NCBI GenBank assembly: GCA_964579825.1
Contig: CAZOHT010000019.1
Location: 1 to 64,000 of the forward strand
Length of the DNA: 64,000 nucleotides
From: SPCO01 sp964579825
GTDB taxonomy: Bacteria; Chloroflexota; Limnocylindria; Limnocylindrales; CSP1-4
Reading direction: 5' to 3'
Shown: in pieces, positions 46,719 to 55,476 of the stretch
How the letters are laid out: each line of letters begins with the position of its first letter
Numbering within the stretch: the stretch's first letter is position 1
Notes under the pieces: model-generated
What the model saw: only the letters and a program-made list of their open reading frames with translations
What the model was told of the DNA's origin: nothing
The model's database searches: none
Translations under genes and position numbers: made by a program

Positions 46719-47321
46719 TCAGGACGCGTTGCGCTTCGCGGTGCGTTCCGCGGCCAGGGCCTCGCGCACGGCCCGGTCGTAGCCCGTTTCGGCACGATCG
46801 ATCGGGGCGATCGCGGCGCGGTCCATGACGGCGGCCGTGTGGACCTGGCCGAAGCGCTCGCGGTTGGCCGCCCACGCCGCGATGGCGAGCGCGTCGGCCG
46901 CATCGTCCGGGCGAGGCAGCTCCGCCATGCCGAGCACCAGCTGGACCATCCGGGCGACCTGGTCCTTGTCGGCCGCGCCATACCCGGCGATGGCGCTCTT
47001 GACCTCGCTGGGCGTCGCCTCGCGGATCGGGACGTCGTGCTGGGCCGCGGCCAGCAACACGACGCCGCGCGCCTGGCCGACCCCGAATGCCGTCTGGACG
47101 TTCTTCGAGAAGAACAGGCGCTCGATGCCCATCAGCCCGGGCTTGTGCAAGGCGATGAGGTCGTCGACCAGCCCGTGGATGGCGAGGAGTCGCTCCGGGA
47201 GGGGCAGGTCGGGACTGGTGACGAGGCAACCGTGGTCCACCTCGCGCAACCGGCTGCCGGTCCGCTCGATGATCCCGTAGCCCAGCGCCGCCGTCCCCGG
47301 GTCGATGCCCAGGATGATCAC
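46719..47321 (-). CDS. ruvC: Holliday junction endonuclease RuvC
   Basis: A 200-residue RNase H-fold nuclease that resolves junctions. Catalytic acids are in MIILGIDPGTAALGYG (Asp7), GIERLFFSKNVQTA (Glu) and LPRPDDAADALAIA (Asp pair). A C-terminal tail of about 35 residues (RAAIAPIDRAETGYDRAVRE...) is longer than in most RuvC. It starts at GTG overlapping the yebC stop (GTGA). Confidence 0.95.
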   Translation of the reverse strand: MIILGIDPGTAALGYGIIERTGSRLREVDHGCLVTSPDLPLPERLLAIHGLVDDLIALHKPGLMGIERLFFSKNVQTAFGVGQARGVVLLAAAQHDVPIREATPSEVKSAIAGYGAADKDQVARMVQLVLGMAELPRPDDAADALAIAAWAANRERFGQVHTAAVMDRAAIAPIDRAETGYDRAVREALAAERTAKRNAS

Positions 47322-48070
47322 CCGGCGACCTCGGCGTAGACGTCTTCGGGGATGTCGAAATTGGCGGTCACGCGCTGGACGTCGTCGAGGTCCTCGAGCA
47401 GCTCGATCAGCCGCAGCGCCGAGCGGGCCTTGCCCGAGTCCAGTTCGACCGTCTGCTTGGCGATCATCGCGGACTCGGCGGACTCGACCTTGATCCCGGC
47501 CGACTCGAGTGCGGCCCGAACGGCCTGCAGGTCGCCGGGCGACGTGTAGATCTCGATGCTCTCATCGGCATCGGTGTCGACGTCCTCGGCTCCGGCGTCG
47601 ATGGCCGCCAGGGCGACCTCATCGGCATCCACCCCGGTCTTCGGCACGGAGATCAGGCCACGCGGCTCGAATTGCCAGGCGACGGCGCCGGATCCGGCCA
47701 GCTGGCCGCCGCTCTTGACGAACATGGAGCGAACGTCCGCCGCGGTCCGGTTCTTGTTGTCGGTCTGGGTCTCGACCAGGACGGCGACGCCGCCGGGGCC
47801 GTAGCCCTCGTACACGATCTCCTCGAACTGCTCCACGTCGCCGCTGCCGGTCGCCTTGTCGATCGTCCGCTTGATGTTGTCGGCGGGCATGTTGACCGAC
47901 CGGGCCTTCTCGATCGCGAGGCGGAGCCGGTAGTTGGCGTCGGGATCGCCGCCGCCCTGGCGGGCCGCCACCGAGATCTCGCGGGCGACCTTCGTGAACA
48001 GGGCGCCGCGCTTCGCATCGGTGATGCCCTTGGCGCGCTTGATCGTGGACCACTTGGAATGACCTGACAT
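47318..48070 (-). CDS. yebC: YebC/PmpR-family regulator
   Basis: A 250-residue protein of the YebC family, known as DNA-binding regulators and, more recently, as translation factors for proline stretches. It has the fixed N-terminus MSGHSKWSTIKRAKGITDAKRGALFTK, then DNIKRTIDKATGSGD and YEGYGPGGVAVLVETQTDNKNRT. It leads the ruv genes, the usual order. Its ATG is 10 bases behind TATACT. Confidence 0.94.
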   Translation of the reverse strand: MSGHSKWSTIKRAKGITDAKRGALFTKVAREISVAARQGGGDPDANYRLRLAIEKARSVNMPADNIKRTIDKATGSGDVEQFEEIVYEGYGPGGVAVLVETQTDNKNRTAADVRSMFVKSGGQLAGSGAVAWQFEPRGLISVPKTGVDADEVALAAIDAGAEDVDTDADESIEIYTSPGDLQAVRAALESAGIKVESAESAMIAKQTVELDSGKARSALRLIELLEDLDDVQRVTANFDIPEDVYAEVAG

Positions 48071-48080
48071 CGCGGGGCGG

Positions 48081-48098
48081 AGTATAGCCGACTATCAT
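48081..48098. promoter_or_regulatory. Divergent yebC/EF-G2 promoter region
   Basis: TATACT on the minus strand (48086-48081) is 10 nt before the yebC ATG. On the plus strand TATCAT (48093-48098) could start an mRNA with a leader of about 55 nt before ATG 48163. Confidence 0.4.
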
Positions 48099-48162
48099 GG
48101 CTGGACCGCCTCCCCCATCAGACATCCCGGTCGCGCTACGCAGCAGAAGGACCGATGCGCCG

Positions 48163-50256
48163 ATGACGATGAAGAGTGTCGACCTCCCCCACCTCCGCAG
48201 CGTCGTGCTGACCGGTCACGTCGGATCCGGCAAGACGACGCTCGCCGAACAGTTGCTGTTCAGCGCCGGGGCGATCCCGCGGTTGGGGCGAGTCGACGAC
48301 GGGACGGCCCACCTCGACTTCGAGCCCGAGGAGCAGAAGCGACGCGAGTCGCTGAGCCTGGCCGTCGGGACGTTCGAGCGCGACGGGACGCGGATCTCGC
48401 TGGTCGATACGCCGGGCTACCCGGACTTCATCGCGGACGTCATCGAGGGCTTCGCGGCGGCGGACGGCGCGCTGTTCGTCATGGACGCCTCGGGCAGCGT
48501 CGAGGCCGGGCTGGAGCAGGCCGTGGCGCTCGGCCGGGCGACCGGGACGGCCGCCTGCTTCTTCATCAACAAGTCGGACCGCGAGAACGCCGACCCGACG
48601 GCCGCGCTCGACAAGCTTCGGGCCGCGTTCGGCAACAAGATCGCCCCCATCCAGCTGGCCATCGGGGCCGCCGATTCGTTCAAGGGGTACGTGGATCTGG
48701 TCCACAACAAGGCGTACGAGTGGGATGGCAAGACCGAGGTGGAGATCCCCATCCCGGCCGACCTGGCCGATGAGGTCGTCCGGCGACGAGACCAGCTCCT
48801 CGAGGCCGCCTCGGAGGCGGATGACGATGTGCTCGCCAAGTACCTCGACGGCGAGACGATCACGGATCCCGAACTCGAGGCCTGCCTGCGCAAGGGCGTC
48901 AAGGACTCGGTGCTCGCGCCGGTCCTGCTCGGCAGTGCCACGAAGGGGATCGGCCTGCGCGGCCTGCTTGACGCGATCGTCCGCTACCTGCCCTCCCCTG
49001 CCGACGAGGCTCCGGTCCAGGCCGCCGACAAGGCGGGCAAGACCGTCGAGATCGCGGCGGACGAGAACGGCCCGCTCCTCGTTCGCGTGTTCAAGACGAC
49101 CGCAGACCCGTTCGTCGGTCGACTGACGTACCTGCGGGTCCTGTCAGGCACGCTCCGTTCGCAGGCGCACGTCTGGAACGCGACCCAGGGGGCCGACGAG
49201 CGGATCGGGCAACTGCTGCTCCTGCACGGCAAGGAGCAGGAACCGATCGGCGAACTGAAGGCCGGTGAGATCGGCGCCATCGCCAAGCTGACCGTGACCG
49301 AGACTGGCGACACGCTGTCGGAACAGGCCGCTCCGCTGACCCTGGCGCCGCTCGAATTCCCCGCGCCGTCGCTGGTGGTGGCCATCGAGCCGGTGTCGAA
49401 GGGTGACCTCGACAAGATGGGTCCGGCGCTCGCCCGGATGCTCGAGGAGGAGCCGACCGTCCGCCTTGAGCGTTCGCCCATCGGCGAACAGGTCCTGCGC
49501 ACGATGGGCGAGGCCCACACCGCGGTCATCATCGAGCGGCTGAAGCGCAAGTTCGGCGCGGCGATCGCCACGCACACCCCGCGCGTCCCGTACAAGGAGA
49601 CCATCCGCGGCAAGACCCAGGTCCACGGCCGCTACAAGAAGCAGACCGGCGGCCACGGCATGTTCGGCGACGTGTGGCTGGAGCTCGAGCCGAACCCGGA
49701 TGGCGGAGTCGTCTTCGCGGAGCGCGTCGTCGGTGGGGCGGTCCCGAAGGGGTTCTTCGCGGGTGTCGAGAAGGGCATCCGCGAAGCGGCTGCCGAGGGC
49801 GTCTTCGCGGGCTATCCCCTCTCGGACATCAAGGCGACCTTGTACGACGGCTCGTTCCACCCGGTCGACTCGAACGAGATGGCCTTCAAGATCGCCGCGT
49901 CCATGGCGCTCAAGGACGGCGTCCACAACGCCAAGCCCGCGCTCATGGAGCCGATCATGGCCGTCACGATCCGGGTCCCGGAGGCCTACATGGGCGAGGT
50001 CAACCGCGACCTCAACGGCCGGCGCGGCCGGGTGCTCGGGATGGACTCCGATGGTGGGATGCAGGTCATCACGGCCCACGTCCCCCAGGCCGAGTTGTTC
50101 AGCTACGCCACGGAGCTCCGGTCACTGACCCACGGTCGCGGCACCTTCAGCGCCGAGCTCGATCACTACGACGACGTCCCCGGCCACATCGCCGAGAAGG
50201 TCATCGAGGTCCACCGCAAGGAACTCGAGGCAGCCGGCGGCCACGGCGGTCACTGA
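48163..50256 (+). CDS. EF-G-like GTPase (EF-G2 type)
   Basis: A 697-residue translational GTPase with all five EF-G domains. G1 is TGHVGSGKTTLAEQLL, G3 VDTPGYPDFIADV and G4 INKSD. The switch I region is QKRRESLSLAVGTFERDG, unlike canonical EF-G. Domain IV has YKKQTGGHGMFGDVWLELEP and GFFAGVEKGIREAAAEG. These traits match the second EF-G of actinobacteria and Chloroflexota (FusA2-like), whose role is unclear. The start was set at ATG 48163 behind AGAAGG; an in-frame ATG at 48097 would add 22 weak residues. Confidence 0.88.
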   Translation: MTMKSVDLPHLRSVVLTGHVGSGKTTLAEQLLFSAGAIPRLGRVDDGTAHLDFEPEEQKRRESLSLAVGTFERDGTRISLVDTPGYPDFIADVIEGFAAADGALFVMDASGSVEAGLEQAVALGRATGTAACFFINKSDRENADPTAALDKLRAAFGNKIAPIQLAIGAADSFKGYVDLVHNKAYEWDGKTEVEIPIPADLADEVVRRRDQLLEAASEADDDVLAKYLDGETITDPELEACLRKGVKDSVLAPVLLGSATKGIGLRGLLDAIVRYLPSPADEAPVQAADKAGKTVEIAADENGPLLVRVFKTTADPFVGRLTYLRVLSGTLRSQAHVWNATQGADERIGQLLLLHGKEQEPIGELKAGEIGAIAKLTVTETGDTLSEQAAPLTLAPLEFPAPSLVVAIEPVSKGDLDKMGPALARMLEEEPTVRLERSPIGEQVLRTMGEAHTAVIIERLKRKFGAAIATHTPRVPYKETIRGKTQVHGRYKKQTGGHGMFGDVWLELEPNPDGGVVFAERVVGGAVPKGFFAGVEKGIREAAAEGVFAGYPLSDIKATLYDGSFHPVDSNEMAFKIAASMALKDGVHNAKPALMEPIMAVTIRVPEAYMGEVNRDLNGRRGRVLGMDSDGGMQVITAHVPQAELFSYATELRSLTHGRGTFSAELDHYDDVPGHIAEKVIEVHRKELEAAGGHGGH

Positions 50257-50820
50257 GAGGGTCTCCGGGCCGACATCTCGATTGTGTCCGCGAAGTCCAG
50301 CGAGCCCCAAGGAATCCGCGGCCGACCACGGCGGCTGACCACGGCGGTTTCCTGCCATTCGTCCATCTGGCGAACCTTGGACCCAGGATCAGACTGATCC
50401 GGAGCGGTCACCTCGGCCCGCCGCCCCCTCACTGAGCGTGCGATGTCGACCACGTCGCCCTCCTCGGGGGTCCGCGGCTCCCTGGACACGGCCAGTGCAC
50501 CGTCCAACGTGTAGCACGTGGAGATCTGGCACGAATGCCGTGGTCCAAGCATCCCGTCGAGCCGTGGGATCGCCGTCAGCGCGCCGTGCGCCCTCGAGAC
50601 GCAAGGCACGTGGCGCCTTCGAGACGCAAGGCACGTGGCGCCCTCGAGACGCAAAGGACGTGGCGCCCCCGAGACGCGAGGCACTCGGCTGGACCGTGAA
50701 CCGTCGACGCCTCGAGCTGCCGGCCAGCTGCGGCGTCTCACGAGTGACCATGACCTGCACGAGGGTCATCCGCGGAATCAGGCAGCGAGGTCGGACTAGC
50801 GTCGGATCGGGCGGCTTCCG
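50257..50820. other. 564-base intergenic region with tandem repeat
   Basis: No gene is convincing between the EF-G2 and hisA ends. GACCACGGCGG is duplicated near 50320-50346. The main content is the 25-base tandem repeat listed separately. Confidence 0.5.
50587..50685. repeat. 25-bp tandem repeat, four copies
   Basis: Four head-to-tail copies start at 50587 (24 bases), 50611, 50636 and 50661. The core is GCGCC-(C/T)-TCGAGACGCAAGG-CACG, with few differences between copies. There are no spacers, so it is not a CRISPR array. It lies in non-coding DNA between convergent gene ends. Confidence 0.8.
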
Positions 50821-51576
50821 TCAAGCCCGGCGAGCGATCGTCTCCTGGATCGCCAGATGGAGATCCATCGAACCGTCGAGGAGCGCTCGGCCGACGATGG
50901 CGCCGGCGCAACCGAGACCCCGGACGGCCAGCAGGTCGTCGATCGTGGCGATCCCGCCCGATGCGATGACGCGTCCCGCGTCCAGCGCGATCATCCGTTC
51001 GTAGAGGGCGAGGTCCGGACCGTCCAACAGTCCGTCGCGCTCGATCGCGGTCACCTCGAAGGTCGTCACCCCGACGTCAGCCAGGCGCCTGATGGCCTCG
51101 ACGGCATCGATGCCCCCCGAGCCCTCAGCCCAGCCGTGCCCGACGGCGAGTCCGTCGCGGACGTCGATGGCGACCGCGATCCGATCAGCGCCATGTGCGG
51201 CGACGAGGTCGTCCGCGAAGGACGGATCGCGGAGCGCCGCCGTGCCTACCACCGCCCGGGCCGCTCCTCGATCCAGGACGGCCGCCACGGACACCGCCGA
51301 TCGCAGACCCCCAGCTGCCTCGACCCGCATCCGCTCCCCCACCGCTCCGACGATCGCCGTGACCACCGCGCCGTTCACGGGCCCTCCGCTCCTCGCGCCA
51401 TCCAGGTCCACGACGTGGAGCCACCGCGCCCCGGCATCGGCAAAGCCACGGGCGACCGCCACGGGGTCGTCGTCATAGACCGTCTCGCGCGCGAAGTCGC
51501 CCTGCTGGAGGCGAACGACCTTGCCGTCGCGCAGGTCGATCGCTGGCAGGATCTCGAACGTCGTTGCGGGTGACAC
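50821..51576 (-). CDS. hisA: ProFAR isomerase (phosphoribosyl-formimino-AICAR-P isomerase)
   Basis: A 251-residue TIM barrel for step four of histidine synthesis. Conserved parts are FEILPAIDLRDGKVVRLQQGD (catalytic Asp), LHVVDLDGARSG, AAGGLRS, AIDVRDG and VTAIERDGLLDGPDL (second Asp), then ASGGIATIDDL. The start is GTG six bases behind TATCAT. Unlike in most his clusters, hisA is divergent from the rest of the operon, sharing its control region. Confidence 0.94.
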   Translation of the reverse strand: MSPATTFEILPAIDLRDGKVVRLQQGDFARETVYDDDPVAVARGFADAGARWLHVVDLDGARSGGPVNGAVVTAIVGAVGERMRVEAAGGLRSAVSVAAVLDRGAARAVVGTAALRDPSFADDLVAAHGADRIAVAIDVRDGLAVGHGWAEGSGGIDAVEAIRRLADVGVTTFEVTAIERDGLLDGPDLALYERMIALDAGRVIASGGIATIDDLLAVRGLGCAGAIVGRALLDGSMDLHLAIQETIARRA

Positions 51577-51582
51577 GTCAGC

Positions 51583-51623
51583 ATGATATCGTAGTAGCAC
51601 GCTAATACGCTAGCAGAACGCTA
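51583..51623. promoter_or_regulatory. hisA/yerC control region with CGCTA repeats
   Basis: TATCAT on the minus strand (51588-51583) is 6 nt before the hisA GTG. CGCTA occurs at 51600-51604, 51608-51612 and 51619-51623 on the plus strand, with GTAGTAG just before (51591-51597). These repeats fill the space where both promoters must lie and are good candidates for the YerC operator. Confidence 0.5.
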
Positions 51624-51638
51624 TGGAGGGCCAGACCC

Positions 51639-51926
51639 ATGGCCGACGACTGGAAGACACCCGACGCGGAAGCGTTGTTCACGGCGATCGGTTCGCTCGA
51701 TGGGCTCGAGGAGACCGAGCGGTTCTTCCGCGATCTGTGCACGCTGACCGAACTCCGCGACCTCTCGCAACGCTGGGCCGTCGCCCGGCTCCTGGACCAG
51801 GGCCTCCACTACGCCGAGATCTCGACGCTGACCGGGGCCAGCACGGCCACCATCACGCGTATCGCCTCCTGGCTGAACCACGGCGAAGGCGGCTACCGCG
51901 CGGTCCTGGACAAGGCAAGGGCGTGA
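51639..51926 (+). CDS. yerC: YerC/TrpR-family regulator
   Basis: A 95-residue all-helical protein of the TrpR superfamily, YerC/YecD branch: LTELRDLSQRWAVARLLDQGLHYAEISTLTGASTATITRIASWL. The helix-turn-helix is about residues 58-78. The ATG follows GGAGGG. It overlaps the hisG start (GTGA), so it is the first gene of the his operon and is probably its repressor, responding to histidine or charging state. That role is inference from position. Confidence 0.88.
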   Translation: MADDWKTPDAEALFTAIGSLDGLEETERFFRDLCTLTELRDLSQRWAVARLLDQGLHYAEISTLTGASTATITRIASWLNHGEGGYRAVLDKARA

Positions 51927-52783
51927 GCGAGCGCCTGCGCCTGGCCGTCCCGAACAAGGGCCGGATGGTCGAACCGACGCTGCGCCTGCTCCATGATGCG
52001 GGCCTCGTCTTCGAGGAACACGATCGGAGTCTGGTCGCCCGTGTCCAGAACTTCGACCTCGACATCCTGTTCGTCCGCACGAACGACGTGATCGAGTTCG
52101 TCGGCGACGGCGTGGCCGACCTCGGGATCACCGGCGTTGATCTGCTGAGCGAATCGGGAGCGAGCCTCCCCCGCGTCCGCGACCTCGGATACGGTCGCTG
52201 CCGCCTCGCCGCCGCGGTGCCCACCGACAGCGCCTATCGGACGATCCAGGACCTGGCCGGGCTTCGCGTCGCGACCGCCCACCCGAACACCACCCGGCGC
52301 TTCTTCGCCGATCAGGGGATCGATGTCGATGTCGTCCCGATCTCCGGGGCCGTGGAGGTGGCGCCACGGCTCGGCCTGGCCGAGGCCATCGTGGACCTCG
52401 TGTCCACCGGCTCCACCCTGGTCATGAACGGCCTCCGCCAGGTCGGCGACGTGCTGGCCAGCGAGGCGATCCTGGTCGCCAACCCGAACGCCGATCCGTC
52501 CCGGGCCGCCGAGCTCGAAGCCATCGACACGATGCTGAGCGCCGTCCTGGCCGCTCGAGGTCGCAAGTACCTGATGATGAATGCCCCGGCCGGGCGCCAG
52601 GCCGATCTCGAACGGCTCCTGCCGTCGCTCGAGTCCCCCACGGTCATCCCCCTGGCGCACGACGGGATGATCGCCATCCATTCGGTCGTCGGGGCAGACG
52701 AAGTCTGGGGCCTGCTGCCGCGGCTGAAGGCGGCCGGGGCGTCCGGGATCCTCGTCCTGCCGATCGAGAAGATCGTCGCGTGA
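51923..52783 (+). CDS. hisG: ATP phosphoribosyltransferase
   Basis: A 286-residue HisG of the long type, catalysing the first, regulated step of histidine synthesis. The N-terminus is RLRLAVPNKGRMVEPTLRLL, followed by DLGITGVDLLSE and the PRPP-binding VDLVSTGSTLVMNGL. The last 75 residues (RKYLMMNAPAGRQ...IPLAHDGMIAIHSVV) form the C-terminal ACT-like domain that binds histidine. So no HisZ partner is needed. Start GTG overlaps the yerC stop. Confidence 0.95.
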   Translation: MSERLRLAVPNKGRMVEPTLRLLHDAGLVFEEHDRSLVARVQNFDLDILFVRTNDVIEFVGDGVADLGITGVDLLSESGASLPRVRDLGYGRCRLAAAVPTDSAYRTIQDLAGLRVATAHPNTTRRFFADQGIDVDVVPISGAVEVAPRLGLAEAIVDLVSTGSTLVMNGLRQVGDVLASEAILVANPNADPSRAAELEAIDTMLSAVLAARGRKYLMMNAPAGRQADLERLLPSLESPTVIPLAHDGMIAIHSVVGADEVWGLLPRLKAAGASGILVLPIEKIVA

Positions 52784-54144
52784 CGGCCACCGTGCGTCCG
52801 TTCGATCCGACCACGGACATCCGGCGCCTGGACCTGACGGCCGTGGCCACGGGCGATCCCGAGGCCATCCGCGAGCGCGCCGCACTCATCCGTCGTGGCG
52901 CCGTCCCGGATCCGGCGGTACGTGACGCCGCCCGCGAGACGCTTGCAGCCGTCCGCGCCGAGGGCGACCTCGCCGTCCGAGCCGCGAACGCCCGAGTCGG
53001 CGGCGGCCGGCCCGATGGTCGGCTGGTCCTCACGGCCTCGGAGCTCCGAGACGCCACCGGCAGGCTGGAGCCGGCTGTCAGGACCGCCCTCGATCAGGCC
53101 ATCGATCACGTCCGTCGCTTCGCCGAGACCCAGCGCCCCGGGTCCACCACGACCGTCGTCGCTCCCGGCATCGAGATCGAACGCCGCTGGACGCCGATCA
53201 CCGCCGTCGGCTGCTACGTGCCAGGCGGCTCGGCGCCGTACCCGTCGTCCCTGGTCATGACCGTGGTGCCGGCCAAGGTCGCCGGCGTCGAACGGATCGT
53301 CGTGGCGACGCCCGCCGACCGTGCCGGCGCCATCCACCCGGTGCTCCTCGGCGCGGCGGGCCTGTTGGGCGTGGACGCGCTCGTGGTGGCGGGCGGAGCC
53401 CAGGCCATCGGCGCCCTGGCGTACGGGTTGCCGGAGGCGGGACTCCTCCCCGTGGATCGGATCGTCGGGCCCGGCAACGCGTGGGTCACGGCCGCCAAGC
53501 TCGAGGTCTCCGGCGAGGTCGGCATCGACCTGCCTGCCGGGCCGTCCGAGGGCATGGTCCTCGCCGACGCATCCGCGGACGCTCGGTTCGTCGCGGCCGA
53601 CCTCATCACGCAGGCCGAGCACGGGCCGGACTCGCCGGCCCTGCTGGTCACGACGGACCCCCGGTTCGCGGACCTCGTCCTGACCGAAGTCGGCCGCCTT
53701 CTGACCGGAGCCGCTCGTCGGGACATCCTGGAGCGAGCCCTGGCCGACCACGGGCGGGTCATCCTCGCACCGACGCTCGACGCCGCCGTGGAGTTCGCGA
53801 ATGCGTACGCGCCGGAACATCTCTCGGTGGATGTCGAGCCATCGGAGCCGACCGTCGCGCGCCTTCGCAACGCCGGATCCCTGTTCGTCGGACGGTGGGC
53901 ACCCGAATCCGCCGGTGACTACGCGACCGGCGCCAACCACGTCCTGCCGACGGGCGGCCTCGCTCGCGCGTCGGGCGGGCTCTCGGTCGAGGCCTACGGC
54001 AAGTTCACCCAGGTCCAGCGAGTCACGCGCGAGGGGCTCGCTTCCATCCGCACGACCGTCGCCACGCTGGCGGACGCCGAGGGCCTGACCGCACACCGTG
54101 ACGCGGTCCTGGCCCGGTTCGCCGACCCGGAGGCGGTCCGATGA
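52780..54144 (+). CDS. hisD: Histidinol dehydrogenase
   Basis: A 454-residue zinc enzyme that oxidises L-histidinol to histidine in two NAD-dependent steps. Conserved parts are AVGCYVPGGSAPYPSSLVMT, VAGGAQAIGALAYG, IVGPGNAWVTAAKLEVSGEVGID and the active region ADLITQAEHGPDSPALL, which holds the catalytic His and zinc ligands. HVLPTGGLARASGGLSV is near the end. GTG start overlaps the hisG stop. Confidence 0.95.
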   Translation: MTATVRPFDPTTDIRRLDLTAVATGDPEAIRERAALIRRGAVPDPAVRDAARETLAAVRAEGDLAVRAANARVGGGRPDGRLVLTASELRDATGRLEPAVRTALDQAIDHVRRFAETQRPGSTTTVVAPGIEIERRWTPITAVGCYVPGGSAPYPSSLVMTVVPAKVAGVERIVVATPADRAGAIHPVLLGAAGLLGVDALVVAGGAQAIGALAYGLPEAGLLPVDRIVGPGNAWVTAAKLEVSGEVGIDLPAGPSEGMVLADASADARFVAADLITQAEHGPDSPALLVTTDPRFADLVLTEVGRLLTGAARRDILERALADHGRVILAPTLDAAVEFANAYAPEHLSVDVEPSEPTVARLRNAGSLFVGRWAPESAGDYATGANHVLPTGGLARASGGLSVEAYGKFTQVQRVTREGLASIRTTVATLADAEGLTAHRDAVLARFADPEAVR

Positions 54145-54893
54145 GCCCGACGCCCGTCACCTACACCGCGCCAGGCGAGCCCGCCAGGTACAGCTGGGAG
54201 GCGACCAACGAGGAGGTCGCCGCGCGCTACGGCGTTCCCGTCGAGTCGATCGTCCGCTTCGACCTCAACACGTCGCCCGCGCCGCCCGCGCTCATCGAGC
54301 GACTCCTCGCCGCCGGTCGGTTCGTGGCCCCGCTGTCCGAGTATCCGCCGGCCGACTACGGTCGCCTGATCGCGGCCGCCGCCGCTCGATACGGGGTCAG
54401 CCCCACGGAGCTCATCGTCGGGGCTGGTGCCGACGAGATCCTCGACATCATCACCAAGGCGTTCCTGCCAGTCGGTGGATCGGCGGTCGTGCCCGTCCCG
54501 ACCTACGCGATGTACCGCGTGGATACGGAGCAGCGTGGCGCGACGGTGGTCGCCGTTCCCCGGCTGCGCGACCGCGACTGGACCTTGGACCTGCCCGCGA
54601 CGCGTGCCGCCGCTCGTACCGCCGACCTCGTCTGGCTGTGCAGCCCGAACAACCCCACCGCGATGCCCGAGCCGGATGGTGCGATCGCCGGACTCCTTGT
54701 CGGGATCCTCGCCGATGCGATCGCCGATGGCCGAACTCCACCGATCGTCGTCCTGGACGAGGCCTACGCCGAGTTCACGGGAACTACGCTGCTCGACCTG
54801 CGCCGGGACTACCCGAACCTTATCGTCATCCGGACCGCGAGCAAGGCCTACGCGCTCGCCGGGCTTCGCGTCGGCTTCGCCATCGCCCACCCG
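54141..54893 (+). CDS. hisC: Histidinol-phosphate aminotransferase, 3' end lost in gap
   Basis: The first 251 residues of a PLP enzyme that makes histidinol phosphate. Readable motifs are FDLNTSPAPP, LIVGAGADEILDIITKAFL, VPVPTYAMYRV, WLCSPNNPTA, VVLDEAYAEF and the PLP lysine in TASKAYALAGLRVGFAIAHP. The frame then enters the 100-N gap. About 100-120 residues, including the usual C-terminal substrate-binding Arg, are missing from the assembly, not from the gene. The ATG overlaps the hisD stop. Confidence 0.93.
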
Positions 54894-54993
54894 NNNNNNN
54901 NNNNNNNNNNNNNNNNNNNNNNNNNNNNNNNNNNNNNNNNNNNNNNNNNNNNNNNNNNNNNNNNNNNNNNNNNNNNNNNNNNNNNNNNNNNNN
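54894..54993. other. Assembly gap (100 N) in hisC-hisB
   Basis: Exactly 100 N. The flanking proteins need roughly 400-500 bases here, so the gap is underestimated. The flanks share no overlap. Confidence 0.95.
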
Positions 54994-55476
54994 TTCTACG
55001 ACCACCTGCTCGGGTCCTTCGCCCACCACGGCCTGTTCGATCTCGCCATCGCCGCCGACGGCGACCTCCAGGTCGACGAGCACCACACGGTCGAGGACGT
55101 CGCGCTCGTGCTCGGTGCCGCCCTCGCCGAAGCGCTCGGCGAGCGCGCCGGGATCGCCCGGTTCGGCGACAGCTCCGTGCCGATGGATGAAGCGCTCGCG
55201 ACCGCCGTCCTCGATGTCGGCGGTCGGCCCTATGCCGTCATCGACCTGCCGTTCCGTGGCGATCGCGTCGGGGCGCTGCCGCTCCAGCTGATCGAGCACG
55301 CCCTCGAATCGTTCGCCCGGACCTCCGGGACGACGCTTCACCTGACCGGAGCGGGGCGAAACGATCACCACCTGGCCGAGGCCGCGTTCAAGGCGCTCGG
55401 TCGGGCGCTGCGGGTGGCCTGCGAGCCGGATCCCCGCCGGACCGGCGTCGCCTCCACGAAGGGCGCCCTCGGATGA
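54994..55476 (+). CDS. hisB: Imidazoleglycerol-phosphate dehydratase, 5' end lost in gap
   Basis: The last 160 residues of a manganese enzyme of about 200. It begins inside the first repeat at FYDHLLGSFAHHGLFDL. The metal ligands are visible in VDEHHTVEDVAL (DEHHxxED), IEHALESFA and GRNDHHLAEAAFKALGRAL. It is the monofunctional type, without a phosphatase domain. About 35-40 N-terminal residues are in the gap. It overlaps hisH by four bases. Confidence 0.94.
   Translation, partial: FYDHLLGSFAHHGLFDLAIAADGDLQVDEHHTVEDVALVLGAALAEALGERAGIARFGDSSVPMDEALATAVLDVGGRPYAVIDLPFRGDRVGALPLQLIEHALESFARTSGTTLHLTGAGRNDHHLAEAAFKALGRALRVACEPDPRRTGVASTKGALG

Noticed and set aside
50587..50685. CRISPR array
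   Set aside because: The 25-base units are contiguous with no unique spacers, and no cas gene is near.
54141..55476. A hisC-hisB fusion protein
   Set aside because: The two genes are in different frames on each side of the N run, and both lack expected ends because of the gap.
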